In this document: positions 29,518-40,825 of the stretch, piece by piece | How positions within the stretch are numbered: the stretch's first letter is position 1 | How the letters are laid out: every line of letters starts with the position of its first letter | DNA from: Cyanobacteriota bacterium | GTDB taxonomy: Bacteria > Cyanobacteriota > Cyanobacteriia > PCC-6307 > Cyanobiaceae | Assembly: GCA_026389335.1 (NCBI GenBank) | Contig: JAPLIB010000084.1 | Location: forward strand, 1-64,000 | DNA length: 64,000 nt | Direction of reading: 5' to 3' | Notes under the pieces: model-generated | Seen by the model: the letters and a program-made list of their open reading frames with translations, nothing else | Told to the model about the DNA's origin: nothing | Databases searched by the model: none | Made by a program: the position numbers and the translations under genes

Positions 29518-30864
29518 ATGCTCGCCGTTGCCGTTCTGGCTGCCGGAAAGGGAACCCGGATGAAAAGCGACCTGCCCAAGGTGCTGCAGCCCCTGGCGGG
29601 CTCCACCCTGGTGGAGCGGGTGCTGGCCAGCTGCGAGCATCTCCATCCCGAGCGCCGGCTGCTGATCGTCGGCCACCAGGCCGAGCGGGTGGCCAGCACC
29701 CTGGCGGCTCACAACGGGCTGGAGTTTGTGCTGCAACAACCCCAGCACGGCACCGGCCATGCCGTGCAACAACTGCTGGAGCCCCTCCAGGGCTTCGAAG
29801 GCGAGTTGCTGGTGCTCAATGGCGATGTGCCGCTGCTGCGCCCCGAAACCCTCGAGCAGCTGCTGGCCCAGCATCGGCGCAATGGCGCTGCCGTCACCCT
29901 GCTAAGTGCCCGCCTGGCCGATCCCAGCGGCTACGGGCGGGTGGTCGCCGCGGCGAATGGTGCGGTGAGCGCCATCATTGAGCATCGCGACTGCTCCGAC
30001 GAGCAGCGCCGTAACACCCTCACCAATGCCGGCATCTACTGCTTCGACTGGCTGAAGCTGGCGGCGGTGTTGCCGAACCTGGCCAGCGACAACGACCAGG
30101 GGGAGCTCTATCTCACCGACACCGTCGCCATGCTCAGCCCGGCCATACACCTGGAGGTGGCCGATGCCGATGAGATCAACGGCATCAATGACCGGCTGCA
30201 GCTGGCCCAGTGCGAAGCGGTGCTGCAGGAGCGGCTCCGGCGGCACTGGATGGCGGAAGGCGTCAGCTTCACCGACCCACTCAGCTGCACCCTCAGCGAG
30301 GGCACCCGCTTCGGCCGCGATGTGGTGGTGGAACCCCAGTGCCATTTCCGCGGCGACACCCAGATCGGTGCGGGCTGCCGCATCGGTCCCGGCAGCCTGA
30401 TCGAAAACAGCCGCCTGGATAGCGGCGTGGAGGTGCTGTTCTCGGTGCTGCGCGATGTGGAGGTGGAGCAGGGCTGCGTGATCGGCCCCTACGCCCAGCT
30501 GCGCGCCGGTGCCCACCTCGGCGCCGACAGCCGCATCGGCAACTTCGTCGAAGTCAAGAACAGCCGGCTGGGCGAGGGCGTCAAAGCCAATCACCTCAGC
30601 TATCTGGGGGATGCCGATCTCGGCGCTGGCGTCAATGTGGGCGCCGGCACCATCACCGCCAACTACGACGGCGTGCGCAAACACCGCACCGCCATCGGTG
30701 CCGGCAGCAAGACCGGCGCCAACTCCACCCTGGTGGCACCGATTCGCCTGGGCGAGAACGTGACAGTGGCGGCGGGCTCCACCCTCACCATGGACGTGCC
30801 CTCCAGAGCCCTGGCCTTCGGGCGGGCGCGCCAGGTGGTGAAGAAAGACTGGGCTGAGGCCTGA
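29518..30864 (+). CDS. glmU: Bifunctional GlcNAc-1-P uridyltransferase / GlcN-1-P acetyltransferase
   Basis: [25 protein letters not shown]-terminal left-handed beta-helix hexapeptide repeats. Confidence 0.95.
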   Translation: MLAVAVLAAGKGTRMKSDLPKVLQPLAGSTLVERVLASCEHLHPERRLLIVGHQAERVASTLAAHNGLEFVLQQPQHGTGHAVQQLLEPLQGFEGELLVLNGDVPLLRPETLEQLLAQHRRNGAAVTLLSARLADPSGYGRVVAAANGAVSAIIEHRDCSDEQRRNTLTNAGIYCFDWLKLAAVLPNLASDNDQGELYLTDTVAMLSPAIHLEVADADEINGINDRLQLAQCEAVLQERLRRHWMAEGVSFTDPLSCTLSEGTRFGRDVVVEPQCHFRGDTQIGAGCRIGPGSLIENSRLDSGVEVLFSVLRDVEVEQGCVIGPYAQLRAGAHLGADSRIGNFVEVKNSRLGEGVKANHLSYLGDADLGAGVNVGAGTITANYDGVRKHRTAIGAGSKTGANSTLVAPIRLGENVTVAAGSTLTMDVPSRALAFGRARQVVKKDWAEA

Positions 30865-31189
30865 ACCGGGAGCCGTCGCTGCTCCCTGAGTCCAGATCGG
30901 CCAGGGGCAGCTCAACGGCGCCGGGCCCTGGTGGCAGACGGAACGCGGACGACTCAGGTCCAAGCCCAAGCCAGGCCTGCCCAGAGCAGGAGATCAGCGA
31001 TGGATCGGGAGGCCGCTGTGGCTCGAGGGAGCGGACGAATCAGCCCCCCCCGGGCCGCTCAGGCCCACAGGCTGACGACCCAGGTGAACTCAGCGTGGTG
31101 GGCAGCCGTGCAGGTTGAGGGCGGGGGTTGGCGGCGGACATTGACGCCGGGAGCGTTGTGGCAGCGGCAACGCTGCTGGTGATTCGGGT

Positions 31190-31423
31190 TCAGGGGCAGG
31201 CAGCGTGCCGCCCCTGCCAGAGCCCGGGAACCTGGCCGGCGGCGAAATAGCGGTGCGGCTCCAGGGCCTGGTTGAACTGGCGCTGCTCTGCGGATCCATT
31301 CCAGGCCAGAGTCAGGGCTGGGGCAGACACGTCGCAGGGTGGCATCACCGCGGCGAGAGCCAGGGGTCCCAGCAGCCGGACTGGACTACGCAAACCGGAA
31401 CTACGCAAACCTGGACCTCTCAA
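31190..31423 (-). CDS. Possible small secreted protein following murF (TTG start)
   Basis: Overlaps the murF stop; moderately hydrophobic N-terminus. Confidence 0.3.
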   Translation of the reverse strand: MRGPGLRSSGLRSPVRLLGPLALAAVMPPCDVSAPALTLAWNGSAEQRQFNQALEPHRYFAAGQVPGLWQGRHAACP

Positions 31424-31426
31424 ACC
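31382..31426. repeat. 15-bp tandem repeat, 3 units, spanning the murF stop codon
   Basis: tggactacgcaaacc|ggaactacgcaaacc|tggacctctcaaacc. Confidence 0.9.
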
Positions 31427-33213
31427 ACTGCCGCCGCCAGCAACGGCAGCAGTTGCTCCAGAGCCACGCCACGGCTGGCCTTGAGCAGCAGCAGATCCCC
31501 AGGTGCCAGCCAGGCCACCAGCGGTTCGGCGGCCTGGGCGGGGGTCTGCACCCGCACCAGCCGGGCCATGCCGGCGGCACCGGCCAGCATGGCGTCGCCC
31601 TCGTCCCCCGCCGCCACGATCACCAGCCCATCGAGGCCCAACTCCCGGGCCCGCTCGGCCACCTGCCGATGCAGCGCCAGGCTTTGATCACCCAGCTCCA
31701 GCATCGTGCCGAGCACAGCGTAACGGCGGCGCGGCCCGGCGCTCTCCACGGTGGCATCAGCTGGTTCAGCAGCCAGCAGCGCCAGGGCCGCCAACATCGC
31801 TTCCGGCGAGGCGTTGTAGGTCTCATCCAGCACCTCGATACTCCCGAGTCGCAACCGGCGACTGCGGCCGCCCGGCACCGCCACCTCCAGGGCTGTCAGC
31901 GCCTGCTGGGGCACCCCCAGCTCCTGGGCCACGGCCACGGCCAGCAGCAGATTGCGGGCGTTGTGCCGACCGGCCAGGGGCAGGGGAATCTCGGTGCCAT
32001 CGCTCAAGCGCAGCTGCTGCCGGCGAGCAGATGGCGCAGCGGCCGCTGGCGGGGCAGTCAGTGGCGAAGCCGTCAGTGGCGAAGCCGTCGCGGTGCCTGC
32101 GTTGGCCTCAGCTGGGGGTTCAACGGTTGGCTCCACTGTTGACTCCACTGTTGGCTCCACTGTCGGTTCAACCGTTGTGTCAGCTGGGGCTTCAGCCGTT
32201 GGCTCAGCTGTTAGGTCAGCCGTTAAGGCAGAAGCGCGATCCAGCGGTTGGTCGCTCCGGGAAACGCTCTGCTGGCCGGCGGTTCGGGCGGTGTATGGAT
32301 CCACGGCTCGCTCGGCGATGCGATCAAGTGACAGATCGCTGGGCTGCTCCGAGGGTTCAGACCAGGCCTGCCCACCCCAGGCCTCCAGGGCCCCGACGAG
32401 ATCGGCCGCCGGCAGGGCCGGATCCCAGCCCCCGAGCTCATCGGCCAGACCGACCCGCCGCACCCGTCCGCTCCAGACCGCCGCCAGGGCCCGCTCCAGC
32501 AGCGGATCGCCGGCCGGGATCACCACCAGGCCATCGGCCCTGAGGGCGGCCGTGATTTCGCATTTGGCCTGGGCGATCGCCTCGCGGCTGCCGAGGCGGC
32601 CGATATGGGCCGTGCCGATGTTGGTGATCACCGCCAGATCGGGCTGGGCGCAGCGGCTGAGCCGTTCGATCTCACCCAGGCCCCGCATGCCCATCTCCAC
32701 CACCAGGACCGCCGTGCTCTCCCCGGCTTTGCTCAGGGTGAGGGGCACGCCGATATCGTTGTTGTCGTTGCCGCTGCTGGCCACCACCGGCCCCAGGCTG
32801 GCCAGGCTGGCGCGGATCAGCTCCCGGGTGGTGGTCTTGCCGGCGGAGCCGGTAACCGCCACCACCGGAGCCGTGAGCCCCAGACGCCAGAGGCGGGCGA
32901 GCTGTTGATAGGCGAGCAGGGTGTCGTCCACGGGCCAGATGGGCCGGCCCAGGCGCTCGGCCAGGGCCTGAACCACGGCGGGCTCGATGCGATCGCGCTG
33001 AACCACCGCCGCCGCCGCCCGCGTCAGGGCCGCCTCCAGGAAGCGATGGCCATCGAAGCGTTCCCCCACCAGCGGCACGAACAGGGCGCCAGCCAGTTCA
33101 GCCCGGCTGTCGGTGCTGATGGCCTGGATCAGTTCGCAGCCGGCGGCGTCTGGCAGCGGCCCCCAGGGCTCACCCCAGAGCGCCAGCAACGGATCGAGGC
33201 GCAGAGCCATCAC
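31420..33213 (-). CDS. murF: UDP-MurNAc-pentapeptide synthetase MurF with low-complexity insertion
   Basis: VTGSAGKTTTRELI, NNDIGVPLTLSKA, VEMGMRGLGEIERL, NARNLLLAVAVAQELG, LDETYNASPEAMLAAL. Confidence 0.93.
   Translation of the reverse strand: MMALRLDPLLALWGEPWGPLPDAAGCELIQAISTDSRAELAGALFVPLVGERFDGHRFLEAALTRAAAAVVQRDRIEPAVVQALAERLGRPIWPVDDTLLAYQQLARLWRLGLTAPVVAVTGSAGKTTTRELIRASLASLGPVVASSGNDNNDIGVPLTLSKAGESTAVLVVEMGMRGLGEIERLSRCAQPDLAVITNIGTAHIGRLGSREAIAQAKCEITAALRADGLVVIPAGDPLLERALAAVWSGRVRRVGLADELGGWDPALPAADLVGALEAWGGQAWSEPSEQPSDLSLDRIAERAVDPYTARTAGQQSVSRSDQPLDRASALTADLTAEPTAEAPADTTVEPTVEPTVESTVEPTVEPPAEANAGTATASPLTASPLTAPPAAAAPSARRQQLRLSDGTEIPLPLAGRHNARNLLLAVAVAQELGVPQQALTALEVAVPGGRSRRLRLGSIEVLDETYNASPEAMLAALALLAAEPADATVESAGPRRRYAVLGTMLELGDQSLALHRQVAERARELGLDGLVIVAAGDEGDAMLAGAAGMARLVRVQTPAQAAEPLVAWLAPGDLLLLKASRGVALEQLLPLLAAAVV
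32057..32236. repeat. Mixed 15-bp (x2, 32057-32086) and 12-bp (about 11 units, 32105-32236) tandem repeats inside murF
   Basis: gtcagtggcgaagcc x2; gttggctccact-type 12-mers encoding LTAD LTAE PTAE..TTVE PTVE PTVE STVE PTVE. Confidence 0.9.
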
Positions 33214-34031
33214 ACCCTGGGCATGGGATCGAACAGGATCATGCCCGATCCCACCAGGGCCTTCCGGCCCAGGGGGCGCTGCTGTTCATCCACCAGCTCG
33301 AAGCGTTCATAGCCGAGGTCCTGGGCCTTCTGGCACCAGCGATCCACCCACTGGTGGCGGCTGGCTGCCGGCAGCTCAGCAAAGGCTGGTTCGAGGGTGA
33401 GGCGCAACAGGGCCAGGGCCGGCTCGGGATGGGCCGACACAATCCAATGGTTGGGATCGGCCTCGGCGAGCATCTGCAGCAGGGGATCCAGCGCCAGCGC
33501 CAGCGGTGCGGCTGTGGCTGCCGGTTCGCCCGGCAGCATCGTTCCAGCCGGCGGCGACAACTCTGGTGGCGCAATCGTGGGCGCGGACAGCGTGGGCGCT
33601 GACATCGCGGGTGCGACATCCAACTCGGCGACTGTTGGCGCTCCGGCTTCGAGCGAAACCCTGGACCTGCTGCCTGGCGGTGCCTGGGACGGAGCTGGTT
33701 GCAGCGGCTCGGCCGGCGGCAAGGGCCGTTGCGACCCAGGCGCTGGCGTGGCGGCCGACCCAGGACCGCGGCTCAGCAGCCGCCAGCCGATCCAGGGCAT
33801 GGCCAGCAGCAGGGCAAGAGCCAGGGGCCAGAACAGGGCCTGCAGGGGGCGGGGCCAGAAGCCAGGCACCGACAGCTCCCCTGCGCTGTTGCGGCGCCAG
33901 AGGGCCCGCAGCTGCAGGCCAAGATCGGCGACCACGGCCCTGAGATCCTGGCCGAGCAGGCCCCAGGGGTTCTGGTAGGTCGCCGGCAGATCGGCTGAGC
34001 GCGGGCGATCCGGCGGTTCAGCCGTCACCAC
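33210..34031 (-). CDS. Single-TM hypothetical protein
   Basis: [21 protein letters not shown] segment; stop overlaps the murF start (ATGA). Confidence 0.7.
   Translation of the reverse strand: MVTAEPPDRPRSADLPATYQNPWGLLGQDLRAVVADLGLQLRALWRRNSAGELSVPGFWPRPLQALFWPLALALLLAMPWIGWRLLSRGPGSAATPAPGSQRPLPPAEPLQPAPSQAPPGSRSRVSLEAGAPTVAELDVAPAMSAPTLSAPTIAPPELSPPAGTMLPGEPAATAAPLALALDPLLQMLAEADPNHWIVSAHPEPALALLRLTLEPAFAELPAASRHQWVDRWCQKAQDLGYERFELVDEQQRPLGRKALVGSGMILFDPMPRV
33562..33621. repeat. 15-bp degenerate tandem repeat (about 4 units) in hypothetical gene
   Basis: gtgggcgcggacagc|gtgggcgctgacatc|gcgggtgcgacatcc preceded by a degenerate unit. Confidence 0.8.
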
Positions 34032-35574
34032 GGCGCAACAACTGGGCCAGGGGGTTGCGGGACTTGGCCTGGGGCTGGGCCCGACGGACCGCGTCGGAGG
34101 ACGCCACCGCCGCCTCCCGTTCGGCGTCGCTGTGCAGGCTCGGATCGGCCCCCTGGCCCTGGGAGAAGCGCTCCACCTGGGCGGCGTCGGGGCTCGGCAT
34201 CTTCACGCCGCACACCTCGCTGTACATGGCCTCATATTCCCGGGCGGAGCGATCCCAGCTGTAGTTCTGGGCCATCGCCCGTACCTGCAATTCACGCCAG
34301 CTATCGGCATGGCGATAGGCCTCCCAGGAGCGCACGATCGTGGTGTAGAAGTCCACCGGCTCGTAGCGATCGAAGCAGAAGCCGCTGCCCGTGTGGGCGC
34401 GAGGATTGTGGGGCGGCACCGTATCCACCAGGCCGCCCACCTTGCGCACCACCGGAATCGAGCCGTAGCGCATCGCCAGCAACTGGCTGATGCCGCAGGG
34501 CTCAAAGCGACTTGGCATCAGGAACGCATCCGTGCCGGCATAGATCAGCCGCGACAGGGCGTCGTCGTAGGTGAGGAAGACGGCGAAGCGGCCGGGATGG
34601 CGCGCCGCCAACTGCCACAAGCCGGACTCATAGCCGCGATCGCCGGTGCCCAGCACCACGAATTGGCTGTCGGTGTAGGCCAGCACTCGGTCCGCCACCT
34701 GCAACAGCAGATCCACCCCCTTCTGATCCACCACCCGGCCCACCATGCCCATCAGGTAGGTGTCGGGATTGACGGTGAGACCCATGCGCTCCTGGAGGGC
34801 CCGCTTGTTCGCGGCCTTGCCGCTCAGGTCAGCGGCACTGAAGTTGGCGGGCAGAGCCTTGTCGGTGGCAGGGTTCCAGTCCTCGTTGTCGATGCCGTTG
34901 AGGATGCCGCGCAGCTTGCCGCTGATGTAATTAAGCAATCCCTCCAGCCGTTCGCCATATTCGGCCGTACGAATTTCGGCGGCATAGGTGGGTGAAACCG
35001 CATTGACCCCATCGGCATAAAGCAGCGCCGCCGCCATCGTGTGATCGCCCTGCATGTACCAGGGGCACCAGGTCATGCGATCCAGCTTCCAGCGCCAAGG
35101 GCCCTGGTATTTGAGGTTGTGGATCGTGAAAACCGTGCTGATCTCCGGGTCCTGATGCATCCACACCGGAATCATGCCGGTGTGCCAGTCATGGCAATGG
35201 AGCACCTGGGGCTTCCAGACATTCCAGGCGAATTCTGCGGTGGCGCTGGCGAAGAAGGTGAAACGCCAATCTTCATCTTCACCGCCATAGATGCGTTCCG
35301 GATCAAAGACCGGATGGCCGACCAGATAAATCGGCAGCCCATTGGTGGGATGGCGCGTCTCGAAGATCGAGAAGTCGGTGCCCATCGTGTGGCCACGCCA
35401 CAGCGGTTCGGCGGGTATCTGCAGACGGCTCCAGAGCTTGCCGTAGCCCGGCAGGATCAGGCGCACGTCGTGGCCGAGGGCGGCAAGGGCCGGTGGCAGG
35501 GAACCCACCACATCGCCCATTCCCCCCACCTTGATCATCGGGGCACATTCGGCCGCGGCGAACAGGATCCGCAT
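34018..35574 (-). CDS. glgA: Glycogen synthase
   Basis: [63 protein letters not shown]. Confidence 0.95.
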   Translation of the reverse strand: MRILFAAAECAPMIKVGGMGDVVGSLPPALAALGHDVRLILPGYGKLWSRLQIPAEPLWRGHTMGTDFSIFETRHPTNGLPIYLVGHPVFDPERIYGGEDEDWRFTFFASATAEFAWNVWKPQVLHCHDWHTGMIPVWMHQDPEISTVFTIHNLKYQGPWRWKLDRMTWCPWYMQGDHTMAAALLYADGVNAVSPTYAAEIRTAEYGERLEGLLNYISGKLRGILNGIDNEDWNPATDKALPANFSAADLSGKAANKRALQERMGLTVNPDTYLMGMVGRVVDQKGVDLLLQVADRVLAYTDSQFVVLGTGDRGYESGLWQLAARHPGRFAVFLTYDDALSRLIYAGTDAFLMPSRFEPCGISQLLAMRYGSIPVVRKVGGLVDTVPPHNPRAHTGSGFCFDRYEPVDFYTTIVRSWEAYRHADSWRELQVRAMAQNYSWDRSAREYEAMYSEVCGVKMPSPDAAQVERFSQGQGADPSLHSDAEREAAVASSDAVRRAQPQAKSRNPLAQLLRRGDG

Positions 35575-35662
35575 GGGGTTCAGGCGCCGTAGGGCGCGGT
35601 GGTCTGGCGGGCGCAACTCTACGGGGCACATCAGAGCCCCCCTGCATCAGAGACCCTGGCAT

Positions 35663-36571
35663 TCAGGGCAGCACGGTCACCGGTGTGCCGATCTGCACCA
35701 GATCAAACAGTTCCTGAACGTTTTCGTCATACAGGCGCACACAGCCGTGGGATACGGCACGCCCGACGCTGGCCCGGTTCGGCGTGCCGTGGAAACCGGC
35801 GATCACACAGCCCTTCAGCTCCAGATGCTGCTGCCCGTTGAACCCCTTGCGACCGCGGCAATCACGATGGAAACCGATCCAGCGGCTGCCGAGGGGATTG
35901 TCGGGACCCGGCTTGAACTTGGCGCCGGTGGCCGGATGTTCCCAGACCGGATTGGCCGTCTTCTCGATCACCTCGAACCTGCCGACGGGGGTCTCCCAGC
36001 CCGGCATGCCCACCGCCACCGCATAGCGATGGCGCTCCTGGCCGTTGTCCAGCACCAGCAGCAGACGCCGCTGGCGATCGAGCACCAACTGGCGTGAGGG
36101 CTTGGCACTGACCGCCGCCGCCGGCGGGGTTCCGGATCCGGAGGGAGCGCCAAGGTTGGCCGCAGCGCCAGGTCCAGCCAGCACCCGCTGCCGCTCAGGG
36201 GCGGCAGGGGCAGGGGCGGCCGGCGTTTCACCCGGCCATTGCAGGGGGCCGGAGACGAGCGGCAGATTGATTGGCCCGGTCTGCGGCAACCGCAGGGTGG
36301 GCCCAAGGCGGCCGGAGGCGGCCGGTTCAGGGGCCGTGAGCACCTGGGGCGGCACCAGCAGTCCGGCCGCAGCCGGCAACGCCTGGGCCCAACCAGCCCC
36401 GACATTGAGCTGGAGCACCACGCCCACGACAAGCCCAGCACTGCAGAGGCGGCCAGGGGTCACAGGGGCGGGCCTGAGGATCACGGACCCGGCAATCGCT
36501 GAAACAACTAGGCGCAGATTAATCAGCCCCGTGGCAGGGCAGGGCCAGCCCAAGCTCTCAAGCCCAGCCAC
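35663..36571 (-). CDS. L,D-transpeptidase (YkuD domain)
   Basis: HGTPNRASVGRAVSHGCVRLYDENVQELFDLV. Confidence 0.9.
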   Translation of the reverse strand: MAGLESLGWPCPATGLINLRLVVSAIAGSVILRPAPVTPGRLCSAGLVVGVVLQLNVGAGWAQALPAAAGLLVPPQVLTAPEPAASGRLGPTLRLPQTGPINLPLVSGPLQWPGETPAAPAPAAPERQRVLAGPGAAANLGAPSGSGTPPAAAVSAKPSRQLVLDRQRRLLLVLDNGQERHRYAVAVGMPGWETPVGRFEVIEKTANPVWEHPATGAKFKPGPDNPLGSRWIGFHRDCRGRKGFNGQQHLELKGCVIAGFHGTPNRASVGRAVSHGCVRLYDENVQELFDLVQIGTPVTVLP

Positions 36572-36585
36572 GCTCAGCCAGATAC

Positions 36586-36650
36586 TTCAAGGCAGCCTGT
36601 TCACGGCAGCTAATTCAAGGCAACCAATTCAAGGCAGCTTCAAGGCAGCC
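36586..36650. repeat. 14-bp (then 11-12 bp) tandem repeat abutting the menB stop codon
   Basis: ttcaaggcagcctg|ttcacggcagctaa|ttcaaggcaaccaa|ttcaaggcagc|ttcaaggcagcc. Confidence 0.85.
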
Positions 36651-37533
36651 AGGGCGAAGCCGAGAAGTCGGGGTCACGCTTTTCCAGAAAGGCGTTGCGG
36701 CCTTCCTGGCCCTCCGCCGTTCGATAGAAGAGATGGGTGGCCTGACCCGCCAGCTCCTGCAGGCCGGCCAGCCCATCGGTTTCGGCATTGAAGGCCGCCT
36801 TGAGGCAGCGGATCGCCGTGGGACTGTGTCCGAGGATCTCCCGGGCCCAGCTCACCCCCTCGGCCTCCAGCTGCTCCAGCGGCACAACCCGGTTGACCAG
36901 TCCCATCGCCAGGGCCTCTTCAGCGTTGTAGCGGCGGCAGAGGAACCAGATCTCGCGCGCCTTGCGCTGGCCCACCACCCGGGCCAGATAGCCGGCGCCG
37001 AAGCCGCCATCGAAGCTGCCGACCCGCGGGCCGGTCTGGCCGAAGACGGCATTCTCGGCCGCCAGGCTGAGATCACAGAGCAGATGCAGGACCTGGCCGC
37101 CACCGATGGCATAGCCCGCCACCAGGGCAATCACCACCTTCGGCAGGCTGCGGATCAGGCGCTGCAGGTCCAGCACATTCAGCCGCGGCAGGCCGTCCTC
37201 ATCCACATAGCCGCCATCGCCGCGCACGCTCTGGTCGCCGCCGGCACAGAAGGCCCAGCCGCCATCGGCCGCGGGGCCGGCGCCGGTGAACAGGACCACG
37301 CCGATGGCCGTGTCCTCGCGCACCCTGGTGAAGGCGTCGCATAACTCCTGCACGGTGCGCGGCCGGAAGGCATTGCGCTTTTCGGGGCGATTGATCGTGA
37401 TGCGGGCGATGCCTTCGTCGCTGCGCTCGAAGCGGATGTCCTGATAGCGGCCCACGCTCTGCCAGCTCACCGCGCCGAGCGGCGGCGGGGCCTCTGGCGA
37501 GCTGGCGGGGGAGCGGGCGCTGGTGGGGGTCAT
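36640..37533 (-). CDS. menB: 1,4-dihydroxy-2-naphthoyl-CoA synthase
   Basis: [69 protein letters not shown]. Confidence 0.95.
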   Translation of the reverse strand: MTPTSARSPASSPEAPPPLGAVSWQSVGRYQDIRFERSDEGIARITINRPEKRNAFRPRTVQELCDAFTRVREDTAIGVVLFTGAGPAADGGWAFCAGGDQSVRGDGGYVDEDGLPRLNVLDLQRLIRSLPKVVIALVAGYAIGGGQVLHLLCDLSLAAENAVFGQTGPRVGSFDGGFGAGYLARVVGQRKAREIWFLCRRYNAEEALAMGLVNRVVPLEQLEAEGVSWAREILGHSPTAIRCLKAAFNAETDGLAGLQELAGQATHLFYRTAEGQEGRNAFLEKRDPDFSASPWLP

Positions 37534-39371
37534 GGACGCAGGAGCTGCCGGGACGCCATTGTGCGCAGGCCACGGCGCAGCTCGGCATCGGCGCGGCGAT
37601 CGGTGCGCACTTCCACCAGGGCCAGCGGTTGGGCCAGGGCCCAGTCCAGCGCCGCTGGCAACTCCTCGGGCCGTTCCAGCCGGCGGCCGGCGACGCCATA
37701 GGCGGCGGCCAGGGCCAGCTGGTCGAGGCACTGGGGCATGGCGAACAGGCGCTCGAAATCCAGGGCCGACGCCGGTTCGGTGCGAATCGGCAGCTGCTCG
37801 AAGATGCCGCCGCCACCGTTCTCGATCAACACCACGGTGAGCCGTCCGCGCAGCTGCCGCTGCCAGAGCCAGCCATTGGCATCGTGCAGGAGGGCCAGAT
37901 CGCCTGTCACCAGCACCAGCTGCCCATGGGCTTCGGCCAAGCCACAGGCCATCGACAGGGTGCCATCGATGCCTGAAGCACCGCGGAAGCCGTGGATCAG
38001 GCGGGGCGGCGCCGCCGGATCGCCAAAACTTTCCCAGTCCCGCACCGGACTGCTGCTGGCCAGCATCAAGGGCAGATCCGCTGGCAACAGGCGGCTCAGG
38101 CTGCGGGCCAGCCAGACCTCCCCCAGCCGATCCGGGGCCGCGAGCTGCTGATCCAGCAGGCCCTGCATGGCCGCATCCGCGCGGCACCAGCGCCGCTGCA
38201 GGTCCAGGCCGGCGGCGGCGGGCGGCGCGTCAAGCTCCGGGTCGGGCCGGGCCGCCAGCCAGCGGGCCAGCCCGGCGCTCCATTGCCCATCGGCGGGCAC
38301 CGTGCCGAGGGGATCCAGGCGGCGGCGATCGCCCTGGCTCACCAGCACCTGATCGCCGCCCAGGGCCAGCAGCCACTGCTGCAGGCGGCGACTGGCGGGC
38401 AGCGAGCCCAGGCGCAACACCTGGTCCACCGCCAGCTCGGCCGGGGGAGCCTCCAGGATCAGGTCATAGGCGCCCACCAGCGGCAGATCCACCAGGCCGC
38501 GCAAACCCGAGAGGGGGTCGGCGAGCAGGGGCCAGCCGCTGCGCCGCAGCCAGCGCCGCAGGGCCGCAAGATGGCCGGGCCACTCGGCCGGAGTGCCCCG
38601 CCAGGGCCCCGCCACCACCACCCCGGGCCGGTCGGGATCCAGAGCCGCGGGGCCGGTGGCGGCGCCAGCGCCTGCCAGCGAGGGGATCGCCACGGGCGCC
38701 GGATCAGCGTCCTGGCGCTGATCCGCTGGCAAGCCATCCAGGGCCAGGGCGGCAAGGGCCGGCCCGGCGATGTGCAGCGGTTCCTCAAAGGGGAGATTGA
38801 GATGGACTGGTCCGGCCGGGACCCCCAGGCCATCGCCGCAGGCCGCCGCCAGCGCCCGGGCCGCCAGCGCCTGCAGTTCGGCGGCAGCCATCAAGGCCAG
38901 GCCGCCGCTGGCACCCAGGCCTACCCAGCGGCAACAGACCGCCAGGAACTGCTCCTGGGGCACGGACTGATTGGCGCCACAGTTCTTGAGCCGCGCCGGC
39001 CGATCGGCGCTGAGCAGCAGCAACGGCACCGTACCGAGATCGGCTTCCACCGCCGCCGCCAGCAGCTGGGCCACCGCCGTTCCCGAGGTGGTGATCACGG
39101 CCGCCGGCCGGCCCGTCGCCTTGCCATGGCCGAGGGCGAAGAAGGCGGCGGAGCGCTCATCGATGGCCGTCAGCAGTCGCAGGCCCCGGGCTTCCAGCAG
39201 CGCGGCGGCCTGGGCCAGGGGTGCGGAGCGGCTGCCGGGGCAGAGCACCACCAGATCCAGTCCCTGGCTGTGCAGGGCCGCCAGCAGCAGCAAAGCTGCC
39301 TGCACATTCGCGGCCGCCGGATCGGCTGGAGCCGAGGCGGGTGACGGCGGCAGGGAATCGCTCAGGGGCAC
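37530..39371 (-). CDS. menD: SEPHCHC synthase MenD
   Basis: [71 protein letters not shown]. Probable GTG start. Confidence 0.92.
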   Translation of the reverse strand: MPLSDSLPPSPASAPADPAAANVQAALLLLAALHSQGLDLVVLCPGSRSAPLAQAAALLEARGLRLLTAIDERSAAFFALGHGKATGRPAAVITTSGTAVAQLLAAAVEADLGTVPLLLLSADRPARLKNCGANQSVPQEQFLAVCCRWVGLGASGGLALMAAAELQALAARALAAACGDGLGVPAGPVHLNLPFEEPLHIAGPALAALALDGLPADQRQDADPAPVAIPSLAGAGAATGPAALDPDRPGVVVAGPWRGTPAEWPGHLAALRRWLRRSGWPLLADPLSGLRGLVDLPLVGAYDLILEAPPAELAVDQVLRLGSLPASRRLQQWLLALGGDQVLVSQGDRRRLDPLGTVPADGQWSAGLARWLAARPDPELDAPPAAAGLDLQRRWCRADAAMQGLLDQQLAAPDRLGEVWLARSLSRLLPADLPLMLASSSPVRDWESFGDPAAPPRLIHGFRGASGIDGTLSMACGLAEAHGQLVLVTGDLALLHDANGWLWQRQLRGRLTVVLIENGGGGIFEQLPIRTEPASALDFERLFAMPQCLDQLALAAAYGVAGRRLERPEELPAALDWALAQPLALVEVRTDRRADAELRRGLRTMASRQLLRP

Positions 39372-39450
39372 CGGCAGGCAACCTTCGCTGGTCAGGATGG
39401 AGTGATCATCCCAACTCCGGCTCCAGCCGGCGCGGCCTCCCCCACAGCCC

Positions 39451-40065
39451 ATGTCTCTCCCGTCGCCAGTGTCCCAGCCGATCCCTGCCCCGCCGGGCGG
39501 CAGCGCCCCAGAGCCGAACGGCCTGATGCGCCAATTGCGCTCGGTGGCGGTGTGGCTGCTGCTGGCGCTGCTGCTGCGCTGGATCGTGGTGGAACCCCGC
39601 TGGATCCCCTCCGGCTCGATGCTCCCCACGCTGCAGTTGCAGGACCGGATCCTGGTGGAAAAGCTGCGACCCAAGTTCAACCGCCCCCTGCCCAGCGGCA
39701 CGATCGTCGTCTTCCATCCACCGGCGACCCTGCAGGCTGCCGGCTACGACCCGAAGGCGGCCCTGATCAAGCGGGTGGTGGCGGTCGCCGGCGACCGGGT
39801 GGCGGTGCGCGATGGCCAGTTGCACCGCAACGACTTGGCCGTTCCAGAGAACTGGCGGCGCGAACCGATGGACTACGACCTGGCCCCACTCACGGTGCCA
39901 ACCGGCCACGTGCTGGTGCTGGGAGACAACCGCAATGCCAGCCTCGATTCCCATCTCTGGGGGCCGTTGCCGTTGGAAGATGTGATCGGTACCGCCGTCT
40001 GGCGTTACTGGCCCCTGGAGCGTTTCGGTCCGATTCGGTTCTCCGCTGCAGCCCCGCTCGGCTGA
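39451..40065 (+). CDS. lepB: Signal peptidase I
   Basis: WIPSGSMLPTLQLQDRILVEKL, ALIKRVVAVAGDRVAVRDG, VLVLGDNRNASLDSHLWGPL. Confidence 0.94.
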   Translation: MSLPSPVSQPIPAPPGGSAPEPNGLMRQLRSVAVWLLLALLLRWIVVEPRWIPSGSMLPTLQLQDRILVEKLRPKFNRPLPSGTIVVFHPPATLQAAGYDPKAALIKRVVAVAGDRVAVRDGQLHRNDLAVPENWRREPMDYDLAPLTVPTGHVLVLGDNRNASLDSHLWGPLPLEDVIGTAVWRYWPLERFGPIRFSAAAPLG

Positions 40066-40134
40066 CCCGATCTGCTGCGTTAAGGTTTCATCCGTGTCGC
40101 GAGACACACCCGTCGACATGCTCGGGAGATCCAC

Positions 40135-40494
40135 ATGTTCAACCCGGAGTTCCTGACCAGCGACAACGAGGCGATCAGTGGCAATTCGCTGATTCAGTAC
40201 CTGCAGGATCAATCTCCTGATGTACTGCAGCGGGTTGCCCGCTCCGCCAGTGGCGACATCCAGGACATCATTCGCCACAATGTCCAGGGTCTGCTGGGGA
40301 TGCTTCCCGGCGAACAGTTTGAAGTGAAGATCCAGGCCAGCCGCGACAGCCTCGCCGGCCTGCTGGCCTCGGCGATGATGACCGGCTACTTCCTGCGCCA
40401 GATGGAACAGCGCATGGAACTGGAAGCCACCCTGCTGGGCAGCGGCGGCTTCGGCGAGGAAGCCTGTGACGATCCGGGTGAGCTGCACCTCTGA
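40135..40494 (+). CDS. DUF760 protein
   Basis: NSLIQYLQDQSPDVLQRVARSASGDIQDIIRHNVQGLLGMLPGEQFEVKI.. Confidence 0.8.
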   Translation: MFNPEFLTSDNEAISGNSLIQYLQDQSPDVLQRVARSASGDIQDIIRHNVQGLLGMLPGEQFEVKIQASRDSLAGLLASAMMTGYFLRQMEQRMELEATLLGSGGFGEEACDDPGELHL

Positions 40495-40825
40495 ACGCCT
40501 GCCACCCCGAACCCAGATCATCTCTGCGATCAAGTAGCAAGCTCCCCAAAATCCCCCCTTCGGGGCCGTTGGGCAGGAGCAAAACCCTAGCCCAGACATG
40601 ATTCTGGAGCTGAGCGACTCGACAGCAGCACGTTCTGGCGATCAAGACTCACCTGGCGACTGAAGTCCAGACGGGTCTGAAGCCAGTCCAGCCCCGATAG
40701 CGCTCAGCAGCAAGCCAGAAGCTGCCTTTTGTGCCCAAACCAGGCCCGGTGCAAGCGCGGCCTTGCTACCCCATCAGGCTCCGGTCCCGACATCCCCTGC
40801 AGCGCCCCAGTGGCGTGTTCAACCC

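Noticed and set aside
32105-32236. Possible CRISPR or LTRR element
   Set aside because: 12-bp units without spacers, coding in frame for a 4-aa repeat in MurF.
37992-39344. 450-codon open frame on + strand
   Set aside because: Antisense to menD; shadow frame.
40500-40825. Possible tRNA or riboswitch in the DUF760-DUF4336 intergenic region
   Set aside because: Looked for cloverleaf/CCA or known riboswitch cores; none convincing. No tRNA or rRNA gene was recognised anywhere in the window by eye.
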